From Botryllus schlosseri (lineage: Eukaryota > Chordata > Ascidiacea > Stolidobranchia > Styelidae), in assembly GCA_000444245.1 (NCBI GenBank), contig ATSW01006992.1, positions 1 to 23,783 on the forward strand: a stretch of DNA of 23,783 bases, written 5' to 3'. The number at the start of each line of letters is the position of its first letter. The first letter of the stretch is position 1. Below, piece after piece: positions 8,401-17,337 of the stretch. The position numbers were made by a program, and so were the translations under genes. A model generated the notes under the pieces. That model saw only the letters and a list, made by a program, of their open reading frames with translations, was not told where the DNA came from and ran no database searches.

Positions 8401-11210
8401 AGAATGTGACCTTGGTACTAAAGGCTATGATATCGGCCTATTGCCAATATATACCCAACACGTGTATTCGGAACTTGAAATAATCTATACGGACTTCGGA
8501 CATCCAAATTAATTGTTGGAAAAAATAAATTCGAACATATCTATTTTTATGAAACTTGTTGAAGATTAAAAAAAGCAAACTGAATTTCGTACAGACATAC
8601 TTATCTGGTCGTGTATCATGTTGCAGCAATCCGCATCGCATAAAATTACATGGTCGCTTATAATAGCTGCGTTTCGATCTGAATGCGACGTCCGTCTGCC
8701 GTGACATATCTGCGGTTGTCAACTGACGATATCGCCACGCCATTTGTTGATGTATTTTACCGCCGAGACAAAATGGCCGCTCACTCGACACCGGAATATT
8801 CACGACTTGTGATATCTTGTCGTTGATTGCTTGGGACGAGCGATCTTATCTCGCGTGTGATTCAATGGTTTCCACTCTTCGCCGTTGTCGGATATAGTTT
8901 CGACTGGAGTAAAATATATGTACGGCGTACGGGCCAACCACTTTTGCATTTGAGTCGATTTCCCTACCTTTTCTGGCTTATCGTAGCCATTGTTACTTGA
9001 CAGAATGATAAATTTTCTTTCCTAGTGCTTATTGATTTGTTAAACACTGGAGGTTGCTTTTCAGCGATATGCGGGCCACTGCTACATGAATCATGGACCG
9101 TATATTGGATGCTGGGTTTGCACTGTCGCATTAGTATCACAAATTGATGGTTCTGTAGCATTTGAGGAAAGATACGATGTACCAGGGTCATATTCACACC
9201 TTATTTCATAACGCCCAGAGGTATTCAAATAACGGGGAAGCGGTTATCGTCGACAGTTTCGGGGCAGAAGATTTGTGGTCGATCTTAAAGTTGAGCCGCA
9301 ACTATAAAATTCCTATTTATAATAATTCTAATGTATATTCTTTCCGCCATCGAACACATAAAATATACTATTTTACCAAATAGGTTGACTTTGACATTCT
9401 CGGGAAAATTACGATTGCAAGGCCCACTCCAGCACTTCACTGTTTGTTTGCTTCCAGCATTCCGACAGACAACGTGGCGAGCGAAGAGTAACATTGTAGC
9501 TATTTATCGCCGTTGAAGTAAATCTGGGTACATGGCGTAAGTACATCCCTTATCAAAGATGCGCGCACGATTGTTTTTGTTTTGGTAGTCAGAAACTAAT
9601 ACCGCCCAACACAATCTGGCATTTAGTCCAATAATAAAATAATTTGGGGCACTAATATGTAACAGCATCACGTCTATCAGAAATCGATTCAATGCGCAGT
9701 TGCGCACTCTCTATCACTGTTTTTGTTCTCCACTTGTATCGCAAGCGAACGGCTGGAGTAAAATTTCTAATGCTGACTAGCATACATACTATATTCACTG
9801 TGATCGATCATAATAGATAATGCGTCTGAGATCTGTTGCCGTGGTTCTTAACCGGCTGAGTCTATACGGATTAATTTCAATTAGATGAGTATGCTAGATT
9901 TTCAACTAATCTACATTAAAATCTATGTAAATTATACATTGAATATCTACATTTAATTAAGAAAGCGTAACTTTCTTCCGATTATCTTGTTTTGTTCAAG
10001 CCCTATAGTTTGCGGAGTAAAATCAGCCGGCGAGTAAGTGATACTATATATTTTCATATATCGCTCCATAGACAAAACGAAGGGTATGCCCCGAGAAGAC
10101 CTTAAACCCCAGCATCCAATAAAGCCATTATTTTAGCAGGAACAAAGTCAACGCCTCGATTGCATGCGCTCGTTGCTGCCGATAGGGCGTCTTGGCGATT
10201 GAGCGGGGGACACCAGGATTTTAGATAGATATACAGATATCAGATTGAAGAAAAAGCGGTAACTCTGAATTATAGCACATGCATGCCTATAAAGAAACCC
10301 TTGTCAATGCGCTAACCGTCACTAAACAGAGATACATCACCCACCAATACCTTCGGAGGAGCACTTCTTCGGAGACGTGTTAAGATGTTTCGTAAGGAAA
10401 TAATAGTGATTGTCTAAAACTTGAAAACGGTTACCTATACGCATAATTAATGTACTCTGCTCATTGCCCAGGCATAATGGGAAATTTTTGAACACACGTG
10501 ATGACGATGCTGATGATGACAATTGCGTATCACTTATATGTCTGCGGGTACACAAACAAGCCCCCACTTTTATGGGTCTCCTGATATCACTTTACGATAT
10601 CCTTTATTAATTGGTCTTGTAGGGATGAATGATTATTTCATGGTTTGTGCACCCACGAAACCATACATATATCAGATGACGTAATCCAGGGTATGTGGCA
10701 ATGTAATAAACTTGTAATAAACCATTCGTTTCAGCATAGGAAATTCCGTACTATTGTTTTCAATGTACATTGTACAGCCGTACTGCACATAACGAAAAAG
10801 CACATGCAATTAGCACTGCTTCAAGGACAAATCGAAGCATACACAGAAAATGAAGGTGTGGAATATCTTAATATTCCAGTAGATAAGTAGATCAATGGGA
10901 CATATAGTGATCGAAGTCGGGGCGAATGCTGGACGCTGGAAAATGCCAATAAATATGCACGGGTAATTATTTCCAGCACTCATCCGGATGGTAATATATG
11001 GCGAGAAAAGTTTAAATCGTTATTGTTTACTGTACACATAAACTTTCTGGGCCGTTGTTGATTTTAATGAGTCGACGGCGGCCTTGCGGTGAACCTGTAT
11101 CAACGCTTGCACTCGAGAAATATATTAATGGTTCACACCTGGTGACAATAAATCCATATGGTATTGAAATCAACCCCAACGTTTGAAAGTATGTCTTTTT
11201 GTAGCGGATT
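5462..11210. other. Long AT-rich gene-free stretch
   Basis: About 5.7 kb in which I recognise no gene, bounded transposon or RNA. Open frames are under about 135 codons, overlap in several frames and show no family motif. Single hAT-like termini occur without partners (TTAGGGGTGGGCAACTT at about 7996, GTGGTTCTTAACC at about 9842), possibly ends of elements broken beyond recognition. A nuclear-receptor-like direct repeat lies at 8063-8077. Part of this interval may be regulatory DNA for Hox1 or for a neighbour outside the window, but nothing in the sequence proves it. Confidence 0.45.
8063..8077 (+). promoter_or_regulatory. DR3-type nuclear-receptor half-site pair
   Basis: AGGTCA-CTG-TGGTCA is a direct repeat of the nuclear-receptor half site with a 3-bp spacer and one deviation from AGGTCA. 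DR3 spacing is the kind used by VDR/PXR-type RXR partners, not the DR5/DR2 spacing used by RAR. It is 13.6 kb upstream of the Hox1 start codon. One such match in more than 20 kb can occur by chance. Confidence 0.2.
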
Positions 11211-11261
11211 CAGTACATAAGCGCCATGTTGTTGGCTAAGTCTGTTGAGCCGTGCTGATAA

Positions 11262-11336
11262 CAAAATGACTCGTCACGCTCCATTACTCGCTGCACAACG
11301 GCGCTGCACTCTACCAATTTCAGAGTTTTGTGAAAT
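11262..11336 (-). repeat. tRNA-like remnant, minus strand
   Basis: Read on the minus strand, ACAAAA and TTTTGT can pair as an acceptor-like stem, with 59 nt between them, close to a tRNA's span. Directly inside is a D-arm-like CTCT-GAAATTGGT-AGAG, and GGTAGAGTGC is a good second half of an A box. A weaker B box (CGTGACGAGTC) lies about 38 nt further on. The T arm does not fold, so this is not a working tRNA; a tRNA pseudogene or SINE head is likely. An open frame of 102 codons covers the same strand and is probably incidental. Confidence 0.4.
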
Positions 11337-11523
11337 ATGTTTATATGCTTATACCAACGAACAAGGAAACACTTTTTTTCCTGATTTGCTATGTCCAGAG
11401 CAAGGTTAGAGAAACTTTGTCGTGGAGTCCGTGTGCTGTGTTGCATTGCGTCCTGCCTTTTATTGGTTACCTGCAGTGAATTCGGAACTTGGTGACCCTT
11501 AAGCCTAATCTTCGCCATTTCAT

Positions 11524-11574
11524 TCCCTACGACGTAACCCCAACCCCCAACCTAACCCTAAAACAAAACTCCAA
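11524..11574. repeat. C-rich AACCCTAA-like run
   Basis: ACCCCAACCCCCAACCTAACCCTAAAAC is a short degenerate run of C-rich 6-7-mers similar to telomere-like simple repeats. It is too short and irregular to be a telomere tract. Confidence 0.4.
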
Positions 11575-11606
11575 CACATTATTGGTACATAGTACCAGGT
11601 GTCAAG

Positions 11607-11638
11607 TGCCGAATTGACCAAGTGCCGTATATCACATT
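11607..11638 (+). repeat. Short direct repeat, unit 1
   Basis: TGCCGAATTGACCAAGTGCCG here recurs at 11740-11760 with 19 of 21 bases identical, and the following ATCAC is also shared. CAAGTGCCG occurs twice within this unit, so it looks like a small tandem array that has decayed. Just upstream, TGGTAC-ATA-GTACCA at 11583-11597 is a perfect inverted repeat. Confidence 0.55.
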
Positions 11639-11739
11639 TCACGTTGATATATTCAGTGAAATCTTCCTTTTCAAATTTATTAATACATTATTGATGCATC
11701 TCTTTCGTAGTTATTACATTTTTAATTCTAAATGCAACA

Positions 11740-11769
11740 TGCCGAATTAACCAAGCGCCGAAATCACAG
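11740..11769 (+). repeat. Short direct repeat, unit 2
   Basis: TGCCGAATTAACCAAGCGCCG, the second copy of the motif at 11607, 133 bp downstream in the same orientation. Function unknown. Confidence 0.55.
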
Positions 11770-11779
11770 TTAAGACGGG

Positions 11780-13420
11780 TATGTTTCTCGGCAAACTGTT
11801 TGACTTCTACGGCTAAACGCGCAATATATATCTTGCATCGCACAATTTCTTCCCCGAGCCCTTTGTCTCGTCGTTGCGACTAAGAATATTATAATTTCTG
11901 TCATTCACACAGTCGGTGCCTCTGATTGTTATTGCTCTAATTTCACCGGGACTTTTATAGACCGTGTAGCGCCCCGCGGTTGATAATCAGTTACCGTAAC
12001 GAAAACAATGGGGTTCATAAAAGTCACCCCCGTCACGAATGTTACTAAGTCTGTCAATCTTTCGGTCACAGGAGGGTCATACACAGGAAGGGTAGTCAGC
12101 GAATGGACTGATGTTGACTCACCTCGTTGTAGCGTAAGTACACTCATCCATATTCCGGTAATGTGGATGAGAAGGCCGGCACAGATGTGGGGTGGCGGTG
12201 CCTTGTCGATGAAACATGATTTGTCATCCGCAATCACGTTTATCCTCATTGCTCATGCCTTATTTAGTCAGTTATGCATAATGCAACTGGTGCAGTCCTT
12301 TTCAACGGACACTATAGTCTTCCCAATGATGTATCGTTATTGATGAAGTTACGCTGTTGGCGCGCATCGAAATAATATGGTGCACTCGCACAAGTCGATC
12401 GAGCAGATACCATAGTTATCCCAAAAACCTTTCTTAAAACGTTCCGTCGCCGTGCGGTAGCATCATCCATCATAATTTTCTGATGTTAGATTGTTCTGCA
12501 CTGGAAATTACTTTATACCGCCAGAACACCAAGGTCGCTGACGTTTACACGATATTCAAAATATTCCTTCGTATACGGTGTCACTTTGCTCTCTCGGATG
12601 CCCGCGAAAGCCGACAATACAGACTTACAAATTTTCTCTCAATTACATGATTATGCCGTCGGTTGCGGTCAATTAAAATGCAAATAGGATTAAAGTCAGC
12701 ATTTGTGGGCAGGCCTTGAATCGGATGCAGTCATAAAATACGAATCGTCTAATAANTACCTTGTGCCCACACGTCGATCGCAGTTCACAGATAAAATCCT
12801 CAGACCCCACATGCGGACAAGCTTGTTGAATATTATAAAATCCAATTCAGTAAATAGCTGTATCTATACGCCTGTATGATAACTTTATCTACGCTTATAC
12901 GGATACCTGTTGAAGCCAGTCGGTTAGATTATAACGTTGTACATTGCATATTTTAAAGACTTAAAAACTACACCATTATATTGATCAATTCAATTCATCT
13001 GTCGGATTTCTCTGAAGTAGTCGTGCAGTTAATCGGATTAAGATCGAAGCAACGAAGTATAGCCTGCGATGAAACGCCTAATTGTCTTGGGATGGTTCGA
13101 ACCCCCAAAAGATTCTAGTTCGTGTGAACGCGAACCTTTCTGAAAGCTTCTGTGTGAACGCGAACACGAACATATATGACATCCCGTGACGTCATATTGT
13201 TAATTCCAACCCAAAATTGTACACGATACCTAGCCACGACGCAGGCCACATTATGCCACAATGCTGAAGCACTTTGTGACTTTTTAAACATTACGTCATA
13301 TATCAATTGCAACAATAACATGCTATAATAATTTCATAAAATTTTTATCCCCCGTCGCTTTGCCAACAATTTCGACGAGGACTTGCAAGGGAATATAAAC
13401 TTACACCTTAACGGTCTATA
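11780..13420. other. Intergenic DNA with unassigned open frames
   Basis: No gene is recognised. At about 11929-12343 open frames of about 105-111 codons overlap on opposite strands in a stretch that is GC-richer than its surroundings; neither shows a domain I know. The 13100-13200 part has repeated GTGTGAACGCGAAC words and a TGACGTCA palindrome at 13187-13194. It loosely resembles 16384-16490 (GCGAACGC, ACACGAAC, GGATGTCACG), so the two may be remnants of the same repeat. Confidence 0.4.
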
Positions 13421-13430
13421 GGCTAGACCG
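13412..13430. repeat. Perfect 7-bp inverted repeat
   Basis: CGGTCTA-TAGGC-TAGACCG can form a hairpin. It lies directly before the tRNA-Leu-like stretch and may be part of it or of the same decayed element. Confidence 0.4.
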
Positions 13431-13500
13431 GACAGTGTAGTCTTAAGGCGTCAGACTAATGCTATACATTGATATTGATCAGAGTGAAAAGCCGGTTTCT
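13425..13500 (+). repeat. Weak tRNA-Leu-like stretch
   Basis: ACCGGACAGTGTAGTCTTAAGGCGTCAGACT resembles the 5' half of tRNA-Leu (GGCCGAGTGGTCTAAGGCG followed by an anticodon stem). The 3' half and B box are not clear. It could be a decayed SINE head or tRNA pseudogene. Confidence 0.25.
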
Positions 13501-13537
13501 ACACTTACTACAAATATTACCTAATAAACTAGTTATA

Positions 13538-14323
13538 CAGTGGTTCCCAAACTTTTTCGGCACGTCGCACTCTAGAAAAATTATAAAATGCTCGTGGCAC
13601 ACTTATACAAGAAAGTTGCATAAAAATCTATCCACGAGTTAATGCAATGGTTATGTTTATTTATACAAACATACATTCGACTTTAACGATGTTGACAAAC
13701 ACATACCCGCATTTCGTCGATTTCCAAGCAGTGTCTTTCGGTTACGTCTTTTGATTTCGGTAAAAACACCCACTGGTGCAAATTTCAGTAACATTTGATT
13801 GTACTTATCACGGAAGAGGAATTGGAAAAAGACATCGAAAACTTTTCGTGAATACATCGTTTCACAAACGGGGCGTTTCGTTAATCAATGGGCTGTTCTT
13901 CTTCTACAAACGATATTGCTTGATTTATGGCTTTTAAATGGATTGACTACCCACCTATTTGTTTACAGCAAATCCTGGGATTGTTGAAGTGTATAACTTC
14001 AGTTCCAGACTATGTGATAATTATTTGAGGCACGATTTCTTGTTCACGAGTTGATTTGAAACGATTGAAAGAGTTTTACTCAAACATAGCAGCCCAATTA
14101 TGATGTAGATATTCTCATTCATCGGCAATGCCATGATTGGTTTCATTGACATGGTCACATGTGCTTATTCATCAGCCTGTTGAAGAACTTAGACCGCTTT
14201 TCGGACACATTATACTAGTCTGCATGCCCTATCTTCAATTTTATACAGTGTTCTTCGTGAATCCCACAAAGACTCGCCGCATATCTGAGAATCTGTGGCG
14301 GCACATCACTTTGGGAATCACTG
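13538..14323 (-). mobile_element. hAT-type element, about 786 bp
   Basis: The left end CAGTGGTTCCCAAACTTTTT and the right end, read on the other strand as CAGTGATTCCCAAAGTG, form the classic hAT terminal repeat with GCAC/GTGC words just inside each end. Flanking AGTTATAC (13531-13538) and AGTTATGC (14324-14331) match at 7 of 8; the last C of the left copy is shared with the element's first base. A minus-strand frame at 13660-13780 resembles the C-terminal end of a ZBED5/FAM200-like hAT transposase, so this is an internally deleted descendant of an autonomous element. Confidence 0.85.
13657..13857 (-). pseudogene. Possible C-terminal remnant of a hAT transposase
   Basis: The minus-strand frame contains FTEIKRRNRKTLLGNRRN followed by AGMCLSTSLKSNV. 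This resembles the LT-IKTKKRNRL...MRVCLSTI-PNI tail that closes many ZBED5/FAM200-type hAT transposases, just after their dimerisation region. The position near the left end of the 13538-14323 element fits a transposase read right to left. The upstream catalytic parts are not recognisable. Judged by eye; sequence search would settle it. Confidence 0.4.
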
Positions 14324-14350
14324 AGTTATGCAGTAGCCAACACGCTAATC

Positions 14351-15328
14351 CCGGGGTGTCAAACTCAAATTAGGTCGCGGGCCGGAACCTTAAAATTGCT
14401 CGCGGGCGGCATCCTTGGCATTATACTTGAATACTTAATTATCAAGAATATATAGATAATACCGTATATTATACAATTGTATCACGGATCATAGGGGTTG
14501 TATTGTAACAAGTAGCAGCACCTTTATTCGCGAACAATGGAATTGATGAAGATGATTAGTCGATTGAATACAATTATGAACCGCTGCTAAGACAGTGGCT
14601 GTATTGACGATATTAAGTCTGAATATATATATGCTCCCTTTGCTTTAGTCGTAATCTACCGTTAGTCTTGGGTTTGCGTTGCGAGAAATACAGGAGATTA
14701 AACTGAAAACTGAATAATTGCTTTTACGCTCATTTTCCCATAAAACTCCTAACTCAGTGTGTATTTTTTGACTTCTATAATTTGGTATTAATGTCACCGA
14801 ATTGTTCCTAGTGGTTGCTATACTCTTAGCGACAAAAGTGTGTATCCACAGTTCCATACCTGTGTGCCACACGTGATATACGGGTGTGAATATACACCCG
14901 TGGCACACGAAACCAAAACCTTCCTCAACACTTACACCACGGTATAACTCAAACCCAACATTTCAACCCAAATGATGCTTGCGCGCAGGGACGAGGAAAG
15001 TCGGCACGTATAGGTACGTAGGCAAGCACAGGATTTATAACCGCGATATAATTATGAGTTAGCGGTATGTTTTATTTTCATCTCCCACCAGTTGGGTGTG
15101 AATGCACACTCTTCTCCCGAAGACTGTAGTGTGAAACCACAACAACGCAGTCGGCTTGCCTAAACATACTCGACATTTGCTGTCTTGAGCGAATATTTTA
15201 CTGAAGTATTTCCTTCAAAACATTCCAACATTAAGCATTTTTCAATATACTCAGAATTGCTTCGCGGGGCGTATGAAAATGTCTGTCGGGCCGGATGCGG
15301 CCCACGAGCCTTATGTTTGACACCCCTG
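14351..15328. mobile_element. Non-autonomous hAT-type element, about 978 bp
   Basis: Ends CCGGGGTGTCAAACTCA and, from the right on the other strand, CAGGGGTGTCAAACATAA match the common CAGGGGTGTCAAAC hAT terminus. Subterminal GCGGGCCGGA and GGGCCGGATGCGGCCC words are also typical. Flanking CGCTAATC (14343-14350) and CCCTGATC (15329-15336) match at 6 of 8. Inside lies a composite hairpin: GTGTGCC (14862-14868) and GGCACAC (14902-14908) enclose ACGGGTGT/ACACCCGT (14880-14901). No transposase frame. Confidence 0.82.
14862..14908. repeat. Two-part inverted repeat inside a hAT element
   Basis: Outer arms GTGTGCC and GGCACAC (7 bp) and inner arms ACGGGTGT and ACACCCGT (8 bp, 6-nt loop) are all perfect. 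The right arms are contiguous, while the left arms are separated by 11 bp, so a bulged hairpin would form. It may be a binding array for the element's own transposase. Confidence 0.6.
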
Positions 15329-15550
15329 CCCTGATCGGATGGATTTAGTTTTATGATACAAGAAACATATCAAATGAAGATAGATCCCGTATGCCTGCGA
15401 GATTTTTTACATTTGACAACGATGCATTCTTTATATCAATTTCATTGATGTCAATAATTGGTTGGTTGAATAAGAACAATTCGCTGACTACCTTCATGTA
15501 GTGTATTTCGTTATTAATGTTGTGCGACTGTGGGCCAAGCTCGTAGATAG

Positions 15551-15890
15551 TAGGGTTACCATATTTTGTAATCAGGAAAGGAGGATACTTGTTCAAAATC
15601 CTAAAAGTTCGTTTACCGAAATTGAAAACGGCTGATTTTGAGATAATTACTGGAAATCTTTTGGTGTTGACTAAAAAGCGGTTATCGCTCTGATTCGATT
15701 CCCGAATGACCCGTTCGATCGTCCGCATTGCCTATTTCGCGTCGTTTGTACCTATTTTACCTTGAACCGGGCTATTAGACTTGCTGTAAACGCTGTAAAG
15801 GAGGACGAATTGTTCCTATTGGTTGCTATACATGTAGGCGTCCTCGGAGAACATTTTCAATTTCCAGAAAAATGAGGACTATGGTAACAC
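15551..15890. mobile_element. GGGTTRCCATA-ended non-autonomous DNA element, copy 2
   Basis: The left end TAGGGTTACCATATTTTG and right end CTATGGTAACAC are inverted. The element aligns from end to end with 2504-2849, including CCCGAATGACCCG, AAAGGAGGACGAATTG and TAGGCGTCCTC. The copies differ at many sites, so both are old. At 15812-15831 this copy carries about 20 bp with no counterpart in copy 1 but nearly identical to DNA in the neighbouring hAT element. No convincing target duplication was found. Confidence 0.75.
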
Positions 15891-15911
15891 GGTTAGAGAT
15901 TCCCTAAATAT

Positions 15912-16176
15912 CAGAGGTGGTCAAAGTAGTGACCCTCGCTACTCAAGTAGAAGTAGAAGTAACGCCGGAATTTCTACTCAAGTAGAAGTAGGAGTGGTGG
16001 TTCACAAGTAAGTAAGTAAGTAGATATTCTGCGCTTATTTTTGCCTACAAAACTGAAAACTGTCAAGTGAAAGTAGAAGTAGTCAAAATCATAACTACTT
16101 AAAAAGTAGTTTTAGTAGGCAAAATCTACTTCAAGTACTTCAAAAAGTAGAAGTACTTCGTTACTGACCACCTCTG
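15912..16176. mobile_element. Non-autonomous hAT element, 265 bp, with perfect target duplication
   Basis: Ends CAGAGGTGGTCAAAGTA and, from the right, CAGAGGTGGTCAGTAACG are hAT-type terminal repeats. CTAAATAT flanks it on both sides (15904-15911 and 16177-16184), a perfect 8-bp duplication. The interior is packed with CAAGTAGAAGTAGAAGTA and complementary CTACTT words in both orientations, plus an AAGTAAGTAAGTAAGTA tract near 16007. The intact duplication makes this the best-preserved insertion of the cluster. No coding capacity. Confidence 0.93.
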
Positions 16177-16383
16177 CTAAATATTCACAAACAGAAAAGC
16201 TGAATATTTCGAGAAAATTTTTCTAACAAAACATATAAGGTAAAACGCAAGAAGCGTGCTCGTTTAGTTTTGAATTTCTTGTTATGCTGCGAGCGCGATG
16301 CAGAGAGTGGTCCGAATTTGAATTGCAAAAAATCTATACCAAGCATGTCATAATGACGCGAAGAAATGTAACACGTGAAAAGG

Positions 16384-16520
16384 GTTCATAGTGCGGAACC
16401 TTCAAAGGTCCTATTGCGAACGCAAACCTCCAAATTTCTGAGGTTCGTACGCATAACACGAACGTGGATGTCACGTTGACACCATCCCTACAACTCCCCC
16501 ATTGCACCCCACAATCTTTT
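16384..16520. repeat. Possible degraded repeat related to 13100-13200
   Basis: Shares GAACC-TTCTGA, GCGAACGC and ACACGAAC words, then GATGTCACG-TGACACCATCC, with the 13110-13195 region in roughly the same order. The similarity is patchy, and the right limit is hidden by the LINE that follows. Confidence 0.3.
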
Positions 16521-16529
16521 CACTGTACC

Positions 16530-17337
16530 TTAAAAAAATATATTAGACTTTGCGAATTGTCATCGTACCTACTCTCCACACTATATACTGCGTATTTTGT
16601 CCTTGTAGTANAGATGCAATTTACATTATGGCATCCTCTGTTGGGGGGCTGCCAGTAAAACTGCACTCAAGCAACTATGCAAAAACTACAGAATAAAGTA
16701 CTCCGAATCATAGCTGGGGCCTCAAAGGGGCCTGGCTTCCCCTCCAACAAGTCGCTGCTGAAGAGATTCGGCCTCCTAAACATAAAAGATATGCGGAAAC
16801 TAGAAATCGCCATGTTTATGTATCAGCTCCACTGCGGTCGTTGCCCCGAATATTTCAATGACTTCTTCACCTCGGAATCAAAAGCGCACAAGTACAACAC
16901 ACGCGCGTCCACGTCGTCCAAATATCATATGATCGACCGAAAAGATCATCGCTCTATAAAATATGCCGGAACTGATGTGTGGAACAGTATCCCGCCGGCC
17001 ATCCAACAGTCGACGAGCATGTCCACATACAAGTCGAAATACAAGCAATTACTACTAAATAAATACAGTACATCCTCAAGATTACCGGACCACGACTGAC
17101 CTATCGATCTCGCTTCCCATGACATGCCGCCCTATTTCTTGTCGTATTTTTTCTATACTATCTTATTTACTTTCATTCAGTGTGCATGCCTCCTCTTTAC
17201 ATCGCCTAGGCCAAGGTTTGATTCCATAGACTTTTTTTTCCAAGTCGCTTCGACATCTTCCTGTCTTTTCATTGTATCGCATTTTTTGTGGTGTATTGAA
17301 CTGATAAAATTGCTAATAAACCGATGATGATGATGAA
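16530..17337 (+). mobile_element. 5'-truncated CR1/L2-like LINE, 3' end
   Basis: The last part of the reverse-transcriptase ORF (to the TGA at 17097-17099) is followed by a 3' UTR of about 235 bp, an AATAAA word at 17316 and a GATGATGATGAT tail. The same 3' UTR recurs at 17759-18007 with only scattered differences, so the family was active fairly recently. The 5' limit lies somewhere between about 16500 and 16540, inside another degraded repeat; no start, endonuclease or RT core is present. The tandem trinucleotide tail points to the CR1/L2/Rex side of the Jockey group rather than to a poly(A)-tailed family. Confidence 0.85.
16537..17099 (+). pseudogene. C-terminal part of LINE reverse transcriptase
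   Basis: Three consecutive blocks belong to the region after the RT palm: LSSYLLSTLYTAYFVLV, then NLHYGILCWGAASKTALKQL, then QKLQNKVLRIIAGAS and onward to YNTRAS and VWNSIPPAIQQS. These are the hallmarks (YGI-WG, LQNK-LRII, YNTR, WN-LP) of CR1/Jockey-group ORF2 C-termini. The second block is in a different frame from the first and third: one shift falls near the N at 16611 and a compensating one at about 16670-16677. The last 140 codons are open. Only the tail of the ORF is present, so the copy is inactive. Confidence 0.82.

Noticed and set aside
9838-9860. GTGGTTCTTAACC resembling a hAT terminus
   Set aside because: No partner end in either direction; a single terminus is not enough to call an element.
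11210-11518. 102-codon minus-strand open frame as a gene
   Set aside because: It overlaps the tRNA-like remnant and has no recognisable domain; a repeat is a better explanation.
13080-13100. B-box-like GGTTCGAACCCCC suggesting a tRNA gene
   Set aside because: No A box at the right distance and no cloverleaf pairing on either strand; the word is a simple palindrome next to a degraded repeat.
15351-15728. 125-codon minus-strand open frame
   Set aside because: It runs from spacer DNA into the GGGTTRCCATA element, so it is an artefact of element structure.
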